Positions 1 to 8,301 of a stretch of DNA of 64,000 nucleotides are shown piece by piece (positions within the stretch are counted from its first letter, which is position 1; every line of letters begins with the position of its first letter). This stretch comes from Anaerolineales bacterium (GTDB lineage Bacteria > Chloroflexota > Anaerolineae > Anaerolineales > UBA6663): assembly GCA_020850595.1 (NCBI GenBank), contig JADZEK010000109.1, positions 1 through 64,000 on the forward strand, given 5' to 3'. Under the pieces are notes generated by a model. It was not told where the DNA came from. It was given only the letters and a program-made list of their open reading frames with translations, and did no database searches. The translations under genes were made by a program, and so were the position numbers.

Positions 1-767
1 GGCGCGGCTTTGCCGCCCACCTGGTGTCGCGCGTGGCGGCGGTACAGGCCCACTTCGCGCTGACGGCCGGAAACCTGCCGGCGGCCGTTGCCTGGGCCGA
101 GGCGAGCGGGCTGACGGCTGACGATGAGCTGCGCTTCCCTCGTGAGACGGAATATCTGGTGCTGGCGCGCGTCTGGCTTGCCCAGGCCGGGCAGGTGGCT
201 AAAGCCGGCTTGCTGGGGCAAGCCCGGCAGCTGCTGGACCGGCTGATGGCGGATGCTGCCTCCAAGGAGCGCGGGGCCAGCGTGCTGGAAATTCTGCTTG
301 TGCAGGCCCAGGCGTTTGATGCACAGGGCGACCGCCCCGCCGCACTGGCCGCGCTGGGGCAGGCACTGGCGCTGGCCGCGCCCGAGGGCTATATCCGCCG
401 ATTCGTCGACGAGGGGCCGGCGCTGTGGGCTTTGCTCCAGGCGGTTGACCCCAACGCCATCGTTGGAGCGCCAAGCTACGTGGCCATGCTGCTGGCAGCG
501 ATTGCCGCTGAGCCGGGCGGCCATCCGCGGTCTGCCCCGGCCCAGCCGGCGGTGCGCGCCAACGCTGGCCTGGACGAACCGCTTACGGCACGGGAACTAG
601 AGGTGCTGCGCCTGATCGCGGCTGGCCAGTCCAACGCCCAAATCGCCCAGGCCCTGGTCATTGCCGTGAGCACGGTCAAGACCCATACCAACACCATCTT
701 CGGCAAGCTCGGCGTCACCAGCCGCACCCAGGCCATCGCCCGCGCGCACGAATTGCGTCTGCTTTAG
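1..767 (+). CDS. LuxR-family transcriptional regulator, C-terminal part (5' end outside window)
   Basis: The reading frame is open to the left edge, so the start lies upstream. The first 150 or so visible residues are Ala/Leu-rich helical repeats of the TPR type found in large MalT-like regulators. The last 65 residues form a LuxR/GerE helix-turn-helix, with 'LTARELEVLRLIAAGQSNAQIA' split around the scaffold and recognition helices and 'VSTVKTHTNTIFGKLGV' following. Members of this family usually carry an N-terminal AAA/NB-ARC ATPase, which would lie off-window. The target is unknown; the neighbouring hydrolase genes on the same strand are candidates. It ends 119 bases before the next gene. 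Confidence 0.85.
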   Translation, partial: RGFAAHLVSRVAAVQAHFALTAGNLPAAVAWAEASGLTADDELRFPRETEYLVLARVWLAQAGQVAKAGLLGQARQLLDRLMADAASKERGASVLEILLVQAQAFDAQGDRPAALAALGQALALAAPEGYIRRFVDEGPALWALLQAVDPNAIVGAPSYVAMLLAAIAAEPGGHPRSAPAQPAVRANAGLDEPLTARELEVLRLIAAGQSNAQIAQALVIAVSTVKTHTNTIFGKLGVTSRTQAIARAHELRLL

Positions 768-886
768 CACCCTCTCCACCCCCAACCGCATAGTTCCACC
801 CTCCGACCCACCCTAAGGTGGATACGGGCCGTCCCCGCGCGCCGTATGCTCAGGCCGTTGATGTTTAGGACAGAGCGGCGCGGACC

Positions 887-1129
887 ATGACCCTTCACTA
901 TCAAATCACCGTCAAAGAACGATTAGAAGACAGCTGGTCGGCCTGGTTTGACGGGCTGACCATCACCGCCAGCCCGGACGGCACCACCCTCCTGACCGGC
1001 GCCGTCCGAGATCAAACGGCGCTCTACGGCCTGCTGGCCAAGCTGCGCGACCTGGGCCTGACCCTCCTCGCCGTGACGCCGGACCTGCCAGCGGCATCCC
1101 AACCCGCACCTAATTCGCTCGAACTCTAG
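887..1129 (+). CDS. Small conserved-looking hypothetical protein (80 aa)
   Basis: No family recognised by name. The sequence alternates short beta-like stretches (residues 1-30) with a helix at about 40-60 and has no membrane segment or cysteines. It opens with a motif of the form MTLHYxITV and ends in a Pro/Ser-rich tail. It sits between a LuxR regulator and an alpha/beta hydrolase on the same strand, 27 bases before the hydrolase start. Similar small proteins often accompany LuxR regulators in Chloroflexota-like genomes, but that is a recollection, not a search result. The start ATG has only a weak upstream purine stretch. Confidence 0.55.
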   Translation: MTLHYQITVKERLEDSWSAWFDGLTITASPDGTTLLTGAVRDQTALYGLLAKLRDLGLTLLAVTPDLPAASQPAPNSLEL

Positions 1130-1156
1130 CAACCCGGACACAAAGGAGAGAATGCC

Positions 1157-2179
1157 ATGACCACTTTGACGAATAGCACGACGACGGCGGTACCCACTGC
1201 CCAGCGGGGTGGACGGAACGTACGCAGCATCGCCCGTGGGTTGGGCGTGTTGGTGGCGGCGCTCCTGGTCCTGGCGGCGGCCGGGGCAGGCTATGAGGCC
1301 GTAGCGGCACGCGGAGACGCGGCCGCTTTCCCGCCGCCGGGGCAGATGGTGGATGTGGGCGGCTATCGGCTTCACATCCAATGTGTGGGAACAGGTGGCC
1401 CCACTGTGGTGCTCGACGCCGGCCTGGGCGGCACCTCGCTCGACTGGGTGCTGGTCCAACCCGAGATCGGCCAGACGACGCGGGTGTGCGCTTATGATCG
1501 TGCTGGCATGGGTTGGAGCGACAGCGGACCAGGCCCGCGCACCCCCAGCGAGAACGCCCGTGAGCTGCACACGCTGCTGGTCAACGCCGGGATCGAAGGC
1601 CCATATGTGCTGGTGGGACACTCTCTGGCCGGCAAGAACGTGCGCCTGTTCGCGCAGTATTACCCCGACCTGGTGGCCGGCATGGTGCTGATTGACGCTC
1701 GCAGCGAATACGTGGATGCGCGCACGTCGCCGGACGAAGAAAAGGGCTTTCAGTCCATGTACGCTGCCCTGGCCACCGTGTACCGCGTGGCGCGCGGCGT
1801 TGGCCTAATGCGCCTGATCGGCGCGCAGGTGGTGGGCGACGCGGCCCTTCCAGCCGAGACGAGCCGGGCCATCGCGCTGATTGGCTACTCGCCGACCAGT
1901 ATGGTTACCGCCGTGGCTGAAGCGCGCGAGCGGACGACCGACGACGCGCAACTCGCGGCGGCCCCATCGCTAGGCGACCTGCCCCTGGTCGTCCTGGCGA
2001 GCGAGACGAACACGACCGGCACGGCGAACTGGGCCGAAGCGCAGCAGCGGCTTGCCGCGCTCAGCACCAACAGCAGCTTGATCGTCCCGGCGGGCAGCAC
2101 GCACTACATCCACTGGGATCACCCGGCGGTGGTGATCGACGCCGTACGGCAGGTGGTCGAGCAGGCGCAGGGCGAGTAG
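1157..2179 (+). CDS. Alpha/beta hydrolase with N-terminal membrane anchor
   Basis: A 340-residue protein. Residues about 27-50 form one hydrophobic segment, so the enzyme is probably anchored or exported. The catalytic part follows, with an oxyanion-type 'DAGLGG' stretch, the 'YDRAGMGWSD' loop typical of the fold, and the nucleophile elbow GHSLAG (GxSxG) near residue 155. A late His in 'GSTHYIHWDHP' is the likely catalytic histidine. The start is an ATG preceded by AAGGAGAG, a good ribosome site. Substrate cannot be deduced. It lies in the accessory leftmost section and shows no link to the methyl or sulfur genes. Confidence 0.85.
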   Translation: MTTLTNSTTTAVPTAQRGGRNVRSIARGLGVLVAALLVLAAAGAGYEAVAARGDAAAFPPPGQMVDVGGYRLHIQCVGTGGPTVVLDAGLGGTSLDWVLVQPEIGQTTRVCAYDRAGMGWSDSGPGPRTPSENARELHTLLVNAGIEGPYVLVGHSLAGKNVRLFAQYYPDLVAGMVLIDARSEYVDARTSPDEEKGFQSMYAALATVYRVARGVGLMRLIGAQVVGDAALPAETSRAIALIGYSPTSMVTAVAEARERTTDDAQLAAAPSLGDLPLVVLASETNTTGTANWAEAQQRLAALSTNSSLIVPAGSTHYIHWDHPAVVIDAVRQVVEQAQGE

Positions 2180-2243
2180 GCCGGCGCATGACGACAAATT
2201 TACCGGCAAAACCCAAGCGTTGGCTATCTACCAGGAGCTACCC

Positions 2244-3683
2244 ATGATCGCACTCTTGAAAGTCGTTGGCCGGATCGTCGTCTACAGCCTAGCGTTTGTT
2301 GTGCCAATTGTTGGGCTGGCCGGGTATGGCTACTACTCGACCCTCATGCTGACCATGCCGAAGCCTGCTGCTTTGGAAATCGCAGAGACAGGCGACGACG
2401 CCCTGAACACCAAGCCCTTTGATCCTGCCAGGCCAACGGTCGCGATCGTGCTAGGCAGCAGCCGCACCGAGGACACAGACTTTCTGATCCCATATGAGCT
2501 GTTCTCGGCTGCTGGCGCTTACAACGTCTATGGCGTGGCGCCCGAGCGCCAGGTGTATTCGACGGCCGGCGGCCTGGAGGTGATGCCGGACTATTCTTAC
2601 GCGGAATTGGCCGCGATGCTGGGCCACGCGCCGGAGGTGGTAGTGATCCCGGCCATTCCGAATCCCGGCAGCCCCGCGAACGCGCCCATCCTGGCGTGGA
2701 TCAAGCAGCAAGCCGCTGACGGTGCGTACATTTTCTCGATTTGCGTCGGGGCTGAAACCTTCGCCGCCACCGGCTTGCTAGATGGCCGCACGGCCACGAC
2801 ACACTGGGGTGACATCGAGCGAATCGAACAGGCATATCCAGAGGTCGAGTGGGTGCGCGGTGTGCGCTACGTGGACGGCGGCGACCACATGACGTCGGCG
2901 GGGATCACGTCGGGCATCGACGCGGTGCTGCATTACATCGCCCAGCACAATGGGGACCAGCTGGCGCAGAGGATCACGCAAGACATTCACTATCCCAGCT
3001 ACGCCTATGTGAACAATCCGCAGGTAGAGCAGCAGTCAGCCAGCACGGGCCAGTACCTGGTCGGGCTGATCAACATCCTGTTTCACCCGGTGCACCCGGT
3101 GGTCGGCGTGCTGCTGTACGACGGCGTGGGCGAGCTAGAACTTGCTGCCGCTTACGACACCTACGCTGCCACGTACACCACCAAGCTGGTGGGCGTGTCA
3201 CCAACCCGCCGGTTGATCACCACCCAGCACGGTCTGCAAGTCGTGCCGCGGTCAGGTTTTGCCGATGTGCAGGCATTGGAGCGCTTGATCGTGCCCGGCA
3301 GCCGGGCGCACCAACTGGCGGCGGCCGAGCTCAACGCGTGGTCAGCTAGCAGCAGCGCCGCGCCGGTGTTTTACTTGCACGCCAACACTCCGGCCGAGTT
3401 TGCCTTTGATGCGCCCCTGCGCGATTTGGCCCAGCGCGAAAACATCCCGACGGCCGTGCTGAACGCCAAACGGCTGGAGTACCGAGCGGGAACGCTGCAA
3501 ACCGAAGGGGCACGCTGGCCGGTGTGGCTGACGATCCGCCCGCTGCTGGCGGGGCTAGGCGGTCTCGCCCTGGCGCTCGTCCTTGGCCGGCGGTGGTCTC
3601 GCCGCGCGCGCACGTCCAAGGCGGGGCCGCAGACGACACACCGCCACAAGCCGGTTGCTGGTTCAACAATCCACTCCCGATAA
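2244..3683 (+). CDS. Membrane protein with two tandem DJ-1/PfpI-like domains
   Basis: About 479 residues from the ATG at 2244, chosen because AGGAG at 2233-2237 is well spaced; an in-frame TTG at 2220 lacks one. A signal/anchor helix (residues about 8-30) is followed by a first PfpI/class-I-amidotransferase-like domain with a nucleophile-elbow cysteine in 'SICVGAETFA', where it occurs in GATase1-like AraC-family N-termini. A second, diverged copy follows at about residues 285-430 and has no Cys at the elbow. A C-terminal hydrophobic helix and a basic tail (RRWSRRAR) close the protein. Function unknown; an extracytoplasmic protease, amidase or sensor is possible. Confidence 0.75.
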   Translation: MIALLKVVGRIVVYSLAFVVPIVGLAGYGYYSTLMLTMPKPAALEIAETGDDALNTKPFDPARPTVAIVLGSSRTEDTDFLIPYELFSAAGAYNVYGVAPERQVYSTAGGLEVMPDYSYAELAAMLGHAPEVVVIPAIPNPGSPANAPILAWIKQQAADGAYIFSICVGAETFAATGLLDGRTATTHWGDIERIEQAYPEVEWVRGVRYVDGGDHMTSAGITSGIDAVLHYIAQHNGDQLAQRITQDIHYPSYAYVNNPQVEQQSASTGQYLVGLINILFHPVHPVVGVLLYDGVGELELAAAYDTYAATYTTKLVGVSPTRRLITTQHGLQVVPRSGFADVQALERLIVPGSRAHQLAAAELNAWSASSSAAPVFYLHANTPAEFAFDAPLRDLAQRENIPTAVLNAKRLEYRAGTLQTEGARWPVWLTIRPLLAGLGGLALALVLGRRWSRRARTSKAGPQTTHRHKPVAGSTIHSR

Positions 3684-3720
3684 CGGCTGACCGCCCAATT
3701 TTCGACCCCGGAGATAACTC

Positions 3721-5310
3721 ATGTGCGCTAATATGATCGATCAGCGCCGTCGTTCGCCAGTGGCACGCCTGTTCCTCGCCCTCGTGAGCCTCATGATCCT
3801 GACCTTCGCGTCGCTGCCAGCTCCCGCCGCCTCGGCCGGTTATGCTGCGCTCTCTAATTCCGAGCAGGACCAGATCGACGCTTACATTGAATCTCGAATG
3901 CAAACGGCGAACATCCCCGGCCTGGCGCTGGGTGTGGTGCGCGGAGACCAGATTGTCTACCTCAAGGGTTACGGCCTGGCCGGGTCGGACGGGCAGGCTG
4001 TGACACCGCAGACGCCTTTCATTATTGGCTCGTTGTCAAAGTCTTTCACGGCCCTGGCGGTGATGCAGTTGGTCGAAGCCGGTCAGATTGATCTTGATGC
4101 CCCGGTCATTACCTATCTGCCCTGGTTCCGCACCGCCGACCCGGCCGCCTCCGCCCAGATTACTTTGCGCCATCTGCTCAACCAGGACAGCGGCCTGCCG
4201 GTTTATGAAGGCCGTCGCGGCGATTGGGATCATGACCAGTCCGACGGAGCGCTTGAAACGGCCGTCCGCCAACTGGCGACCGTCACGCTGAGCCACGCGC
4301 CTGGCCAGGCCTTTGAATATGCCAACGAGAACTACACCACGCTGGGCTTGATCGTTCAGGCGGTATCGGGTAACACCTATGAAGATGTCATCCGCAAACA
4401 GATTTTTGCCCCACTCCACATGAGCCACAGCGCGGCGGCGTTGGCTGATCCGGCGGCTCAAGACCTCGCCACGGGCCATCGCTACTGGCTCTTGTGGCCG
4501 GTTGCCTTTGACGCCCCCTATCCGCGCGCGCAGACTCCGGCGGGCTATCTGATTTCTTCCGCCGAGGACATGACGCACTTCTTGATTGCACAGCTGAACG
4601 GCGGCGGCTACGACGGCCGGCAAGTCTTGTCACCCCAGGGTATTGATACGCTCCATGCCCCCGGCGCCGGAATGGGTACGACCAGTTTCTATGCGATGGG
4701 TTGGGCCGTTCAACGTCAGGATGGCGTGCTCAAAATCGATCACAGTGGGGATGTCAGCAATTTCCACTCGAACATGCTGCTGCTGCCGGAACAGAAGATC
4801 GGGATCGTGATTTTGATGAACGTCGGCGGGTATAACAACGCCATGGCCATCAATGTGCCGATCGAGGGCGTGGTGGCCATCTTGCAGGGGCACGGCATGA
4901 CCCCGGCGGTTGACCCACCCACCGACTGGCTGACGCCGGCCTTGTTATTGCTCCCGCTGCTCATCTCGGTCGTGTGGCTCACAGGATCGTATGTCTTCAT
5001 CCAGCGGTGGCAGAGTCGTGGTGAACTACCGGTTCGCGGTTGGCCCGTCGTCTGGCGTTATGGCTTGCCGTTGGCGGTCGATCTATGCCTGGCGGGGGCA
5101 GGCTGGATCATCCTTCCAATCCAGTTTCAGACACCTATGGCGACAATCGCTCTGTTCGCGCCAGATGCATTTGTCATCCTCGTAATAGTGGCTGTGATTG
5201 GGCTTGGTGCCGCGCTGGGGCGAACTATGCTCATTTTTCGCACGTCTCGTGGAGTGCATTCCCAAGTTCCCGAGCTAGGTTCGCGCCGGACGCCCACGCA
5301 GGCATCTTGA
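3721..5310 (+). CDS. Serine hydrolase, beta-lactamase class C / penicillin-binding-protein fold
   Basis: A 529-residue protein. There is a signal peptide at residues about 15-40. The catalytic domain carries the SxxK motif in 'GSLSKSFTA', a YxN motif in 'YANENY', and an HxG-type motif in 'DHSGDVSN' in place of KTG, as in class-C-like esterases and D-aminopeptidase-type proteins. Three or more hydrophobic helices follow (about 400-510), so the C-terminus is embedded in the membrane. The start ATG has GGAG upstream. Cell-wall or peptide hydrolysis outside the cytoplasm is the usual family role; the true substrate is unknown. It ends the accessory block before a long gene-poor gap. Confidence 0.85.
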   Translation: MCANMIDQRRRSPVARLFLALVSLMILTFASLPAPAASAGYAALSNSEQDQIDAYIESRMQTANIPGLALGVVRGDQIVYLKGYGLAGSDGQAVTPQTPFIIGSLSKSFTALAVMQLVEAGQIDLDAPVITYLPWFRTADPAASAQITLRHLLNQDSGLPVYEGRRGDWDHDQSDGALETAVRQLATVTLSHAPGQAFEYANENYTTLGLIVQAVSGNTYEDVIRKQIFAPLHMSHSAAALADPAAQDLATGHRYWLLWPVAFDAPYPRAQTPAGYLISSAEDMTHFLIAQLNGGGYDGRQVLSPQGIDTLHAPGAGMGTTSFYAMGWAVQRQDGVLKIDHSGDVSNFHSNMLLLPEQKIGIVILMNVGGYNNAMAINVPIEGVVAILQGHGMTPAVDPPTDWLTPALLLLPLLISVVWLTGSYVFIQRWQSRGELPVRGWPVVWRYGLPLAVDLCLAGAGWIILPIQFQTPMATIALFAPDAFVILVIVAVIGLGAALGRTMLIFRTSRGVHSQVPELGSRRTPTQAS

Positions 5311-5665
5311 ATGGGGTGAAAATTCACGAGGCTGCCATTCGCTACCCGCTCAAACAGCGGGGTTGCAACAACCTATCTGATGTATCCCAATCCTAAGCCT
5401 CAGGTTTCGACCTGGCCAAAACCTAGCTCTGTCAATTGGCGACCAAGCTCGTGAACTCCGCTGTCAGGCCCGCCCTATAGCATAAGTGCCACTCCATTCT
5501 GACGACGCATGGATTCAGAGACATCAGCGGCAGATCAAGTTCTGGTCTCGCTGTGCACATCGGAAACGCTGGAGGACGTTCGAATGAAAAGGCCTTGATT
5601 CTGGCGGTGGCTAAGTGTAGAATAGTTACAACGTACCGTACAAGGTTCGTTACAACTGAATCACA

Positions 5666-5693
5666 CCGGGCCACCGATTTTCGAGTGGCCCGG
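5666..5693. repeat. Perfect 9-bp inverted repeat (hairpin)
   Basis: Arms CCGGGCCAC (5666-5674) and GTGGCCCGG (5685-5693) flank a 10-base loop. The right arm overlaps CCCGGAGGTC (5689-5698), which recurs exactly at 5731-5740 inside the tRNA remnant. No T-run follows, so it is not a standard terminator. It may be a recombinase arm-binding site or leftover tRNA-derived sequence. Confidence 0.5.
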
Positions 5694-5723
5694 AGGTCAA
5701 AAGTATGGGTTGCAGGATAGCAA

Positions 5724-5765
5724 CTCATAACCCGGAGGTCCTAGGTTCGAATCCTAGCCCCGCTA
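5724..5765 (+). pseudogene. 3' half of a tRNA-Met (CAU anticodon), likely att-site remnant
   Basis: The sequence matches a tRNA from the anticodon loop to the discriminator base: loop CTCATAA (5724-5730, anticodon CAT at 5726-5728), 3' anticodon strand CCCGG, five-base variable loop AGGTC, T stem CTAGG/CCTAG around the loop TTCGAAT, 3' acceptor strand CCCCGCT (5758-5764) and A. The bases before 5724 (AGCAA) do not pair with CCCGG and no D arm is present, so the 5' half is missing. Loss exactly at the anticodon loop is typical of tyrosine-recombinase attachment sites. A terminator follows and a truncated recombinase lies 92 bases further on. Confidence 0.75.
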
Positions 5766-5774
5766 CTGAGACAG

Positions 5775-5806
5775 AACCGTAGCTCGTCAGGCTACGGTTT
5801 TTGTTT
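5775..5806 (+). terminator. Rho-independent terminator after the tRNA remnant
   Basis: Stem AACCGTAGC (5775-5783) and GCTACGGTT (5791-5799) with a 7-base loop, followed by TTTGTTT. Its position just after the tRNA 3' end fits an original tRNA terminator carried along with the 3' half. Confidence 0.8.
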
Positions 5807-5856
5807 GGCCCGACGGTCTCTGGTGGCTGGAGCCTCACATAACAGGAGGATCCACA

Positions 5857-6072
5857 ATGAACCACAGATCGTCGGGCCTTAAGCTATCCGATGCCGTCGA
5901 AGGCTTCTTGCAGTTCAAGATGGCGGAGGGCCGCAGTCCACTGCCCCTCGTGGGCTACCGCCACGACTTGCGCGAGTGGCAGGCTTACGCCGGGGACAAG
6001 CAAGTGGAAAAGTTCGATGCGCAGGAGCTGATGGCCTTCCTCAACTTGTCTGTGCACCAGGTGGTTTGCTGA
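5857..6072 (+). pseudogene. Truncated tyrosine recombinase/phage integrase (N-terminal domain only)
   Basis: A 71-residue frame with a strong ribosome site (AGGAGG) before its ATG. Residues 8-60 match the SAM-like core-binding domain of XerC/XerD-type integrases: 'AVEGFLQFKMAEGRSP' and 'YRHDLREWQAYAG' are characteristic. The frame stops after 'LMAFLNLSVHQVVC', where a full enzyme would continue for about 220 residues with the R-H-R-Y catalytic domain. No continuation is visible in any frame downstream to 6252. It is therefore a decayed integrase next to a tRNA 3' half. Confidence 0.75.
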
Positions 6073-6182
6073 GAGTTGTGGGATAGAAGTTGGAGCCGCG
6101 ATCCTGCCATCGGCCTGCACCCTCCCCCCGGGGCCAACCCAGGGCCGAGACTGAGACCACCCTGACCGCATCATCCGCAATA

Positions 6183-6211
6183 GTTGACTTTTGGTTCAAC
6201 CAGAGTAAGAT
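6183..6211 (+). promoter_or_regulatory. Predicted sigma70-type promoter with inverted repeat, upstream of the TusA-DsrE/oxidase operon
   Basis: TTGACT (6184-6189) and TAAGAT (6206-6211) are 16 bases apart. An imperfect operator-like palindrome GTTGA (6183-6187) / TCAAC (6196-6200) with 8 bases between overlaps the -35 box. It lies about 40 bases upstream of the first gene of this block, after the integrase remnant. Confidence 0.45.
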
Positions 6212-6252
6212 TGCGCTATTCGGCGAAGCGCTTCAATTCTAGGAGGGATGGC

Positions 6253-6891
6253 ATGAGCGTTCCCCAAGCCGATCGGACGTTGGATTGCAGCGGACTGAAA
6301 TACCCGGTCCCGATCCTGCAAGCCGAACAGACCCTGGCCGAGTTGTTCCCCGGCCAGGTGCTGGAAGTGGTTAGCACCGACGCGAACACTATTCCTGACC
6401 TAGAGACCTGGGCGCAACGCATCGCGGCCGACTTGCTCCTCGTCTCCCCATCTGCGGACGGCCAATTCCGCTTCTACGTGCGCAAAGGCCGGGCGCCCGC
6501 CGCGGCCGGCGCCCGCGCCTCAGCCGACAACAACCTGTTCCTGGTGGTGCTGCGCACCGGGCTGAACGCGCCGGGCCAAGTGCGCGCCGCCTTCATGTAT
6601 GCCTCGCTGGCCGCAGCCATGGGCCAGGACACCGTGGTGTACTGCGTGCAGGAGGGGGCCGACGCCGCCAAGCGCGACGTAGCCGAAAAGGACGTCTCTC
6701 CCCAGGGCGGGCCGACGATCTCACAGCGAATTGCCGAGGCGCTAGATATGGGCGTGCGTATTGAAGTTTGCACTCAGACAGCCAGCGTGCGCAACATCAA
6801 AGCCGAAGACCTGATCCCCCAGGCGAAGCTGATCGGCGGCGCATCGCTGATTGACTATGCCATGCGCACCCGTGGCAGCCTGACCTTCTAG
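6253..6891 (+). CDS. TusA-like domain fused to DsrE/F-like domain; TusA catalytic Cys replaced
   Basis: 212 residues from the ATG at 6253, preceded by AGGAGGG. Residues 8-75 are a TusA/SirA fold; residues about 92-212 are a DsrE/DsrF-type domain. TusA proteins carry sulfur on the Cys of the C-P-x-P motif. Here the motif reads KYPVP, so that Cys is Tyr17, although Cys12 two turns earlier is kept as in the intact TusA at 34563. The DsrE part keeps Cys residues in 'VVYCVQEG' and 'EVCTQTAS'; the second aligns with the likely active Cys of the DsrE at 35353. Possible persulfide carrier or scaffold. It ends 9 bases before an oxidase subunit I gene. Confidence 0.85.
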   Translation: MSVPQADRTLDCSGLKYPVPILQAEQTLAELFPGQVLEVVSTDANTIPDLETWAQRIAADLLLVSPSADGQFRFYVRKGRAPAAAGARASADNNLFLVVLRTGLNAPGQVRAAFMYASLAAAMGQDTVVYCVQEGADAAKRDVAEKDVSPQGGPTISQRIAEALDMGVRIEVCTQTASVRNIKAEDLIPQAKLIGGASLIDYAMRTRGSLTF

Positions 6892-6900
6892 CGCGTCGGA

Positions 6901-8301
6901 ATGTTTAGCACCGAGCCAGGCAGCGCCAGCCGACGGTTCTTCTACTCAGCCATCTTTTGGTTGCTGGCGCCCGGACTGCTCGGCCTCGTCCTGGCGACGC
7001 TGCTGTACGTGCCGGCGCTGCAGGACACCCTGCCGCTGGGACTCAAACCCTACCTGAGCTTCGGACGGCTGCGGCCCACCCACGTCAACCTGACCATCTT
7101 CGGCTGGCTGTCACAGGCCTATGCCGGAGCCATCCTCTTCATCTTGCCGCGCATCACGCGCACCCGGCTGTTCAGCGAGCGGCTGGCCAACGCCAACCTG
7201 TGGCTGTGGAACCTGATGCTGGTGGGCGCCGCCATCACCTTGCCGGCCGGCCTGACCCAGGGGCGCGAGTATGCCGAGTTGATCTGGCCGCTCGACCTGC
7301 TGCTGATCGCCAACTGGGTGCTGCTGGCCATCAACATCTGGGGCACCTTCGCGCGGCGCACGGAGCCTAAGGTCTACATTAGCCTGTGGAGTTTCATGGC
7401 CGCCACCCTCGTGTTCGTGGGGGTGTATGCGGTGGGCAACAAGATCTGGGATCCGTCGGGCGCTTACCAGGGGATGAACGACAACATCGTCAATTACTTC
7501 TTCGTCCACAACCTGTTCAACGCCTGGTTCACCACCGCCGGGCTGGGGCTGGCGCTGTACCTGCTGCCCAAGCTGGCCGACCAACCGTTGTACAGCCACC
7601 GGCTGGGGCTGTGGGGCCTATGGAGCGTGTGGACCGGGCAGCACCACCAACTGTATAGCCCGGCGCCCGATTGGCTGGAGTATCTGACGGTCGTGTTCAG
7701 CATCCTGGCAGCCGTGCCGACCACCGCCTTCATGGTCAACTTCTTCATGACCATGCGCGGGCGCTGGCAACGGGTGATTGACGACGTGGCGCTGCGCTTC
7801 CTGGCGACCGGCGCGCTGTTTTGGGCGCTGACGTGCCTGCAGGGTGTGGCGCAGTCGTTCCGGACCTTCTCGCTGCAGGTCCACTTCACCAACTGGGTGA
7901 TCGGCCATAGCCACCTGGCATTTGTGGCCGACTATACCTTCTGGGCTTTCGCCGCCGCCTACCTGATGGTGCCGGTGCTGGTGCGGCGTCCCATATACAG
8001 CCGGCCGCTGATGGAGTGGCACTACTGGCTGACCACGGTTGGCATGAGCATTTTTATGGTATCCCTGTGGATGGGCGGCCTGATCCAAGGCCAGAACTGG
8101 CTGACCAACAGCGTCCCCTTTATCGAGACGGTGCGCTCCCTGCAGCCGTATTTCGCGCTGCGGCTGGCCGGCGGGCTGATGGCCGGTGTGGGCGTGCTGT
8201 GCTTTGCCTTCAATATCTGGCGCACAGCCCGCCGGCCGGCGCCCCTGCCGGCCATGGCCCCTGCGCCCGCCCTGGCTCCGCAGAGCCGAGGCGGGCCGTG
8301 A
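6901..8301 (+). CDS. ccoN: cbb3-type cytochrome c oxidase subunit I
   Basis: 466 residues with about 12 membrane helices. The His ligands of the heme-copper fold are visible: His61 in 'RPTHVN' (low-spin heme), His203 in 'FFVHNLFNAW' (CuB), His248-249 in 'TGQHHQLY' (CuB pair) and the His336-x-His338 pair in 'IGHSHLAF' (hemes). The A-type His-Tyr crosslink signature is absent and the HSHLAF ending is the cbb3 pattern. It reduces O2 to water at the cytoplasmic membrane with high affinity. The stop overlaps the start of the next gene (GTGA), so the subunits are translationally coupled. Nitric oxide reductase is a relative, but the ccoO-like partner argues for an oxidase. Confidence 0.88.
   Translation: MFSTEPGSASRRFFYSAIFWLLAPGLLGLVLATLLYVPALQDTLPLGLKPYLSFGRLRPTHVNLTIFGWLSQAYAGAILFILPRITRTRLFSERLANANLWLWNLMLVGAAITLPAGLTQGREYAELIWPLDLLLIANWVLLAINIWGTFARRTEPKVYISLWSFMAATLVFVGVYAVGNKIWDPSGAYQGMNDNIVNYFFVHNLFNAWFTTAGLGLALYLLPKLADQPLYSHRLGLWGLWSVWTGQHHQLYSPAPDWLEYLTVVFSILAAVPTTAFMVNFFMTMRGRWQRVIDDVALRFLATGALFWALTCLQGVAQSFRTFSLQVHFTNWVIGHSHLAFVADYTFWAFAAAYLMVPVLVRRPIYSRPLMEWHYWLTTVGMSIFMVSLWMGGLIQGQNWLTNSVPFIETVRSLQPYFALRLAGGLMAGVGVLCFAFNIWRTARRPAPLPAMAPAPALAPQSRGGP

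Larger units (their letters stand above)
5311..5856. other. Gene-poor interval with integration scar
   Basis: About 545 bases with no convincing protein gene and visibly lower GC than the surroundings. Besides the tRNA remnant, hairpin and terminator listed separately, it holds a small TTCG-loop hairpin (CAGGT-TTCG-ACCTG) around 5401-5415. The left half (5311-5660) shows nothing I can assign. Gap, tRNA 3' half and truncated recombinase together suggest a junction left by a mobile element. Confidence 0.6.

Noticed and set aside
5355-5765. Intron-split tRNA with 5' acceptor strand AGCGGGG at 5355-5361
   Set aside because: Those 7 bases do pair with CCCCGCT at 5758-5764, but no D arm or 5' anticodon strand follows, and I see no group I intron core. 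Chance match is likely.
5355-5770. tmRNA (ssrA) gene
   Set aside because: The T arm and an upstream TTCGAC-like stretch are suggestive, but spacing is wrong and no tag-peptide reading frame or pseudoknot series is evident. The CTCATAA anticodon loop supports a tRNA.
6183-6200. FNR/CRP box upstream of the oxidase operon
   Set aside because: The half-sites TTGA and TCAA are 8 bases apart; FNR needs 6, so it was kept only as a generic inverted repeat.
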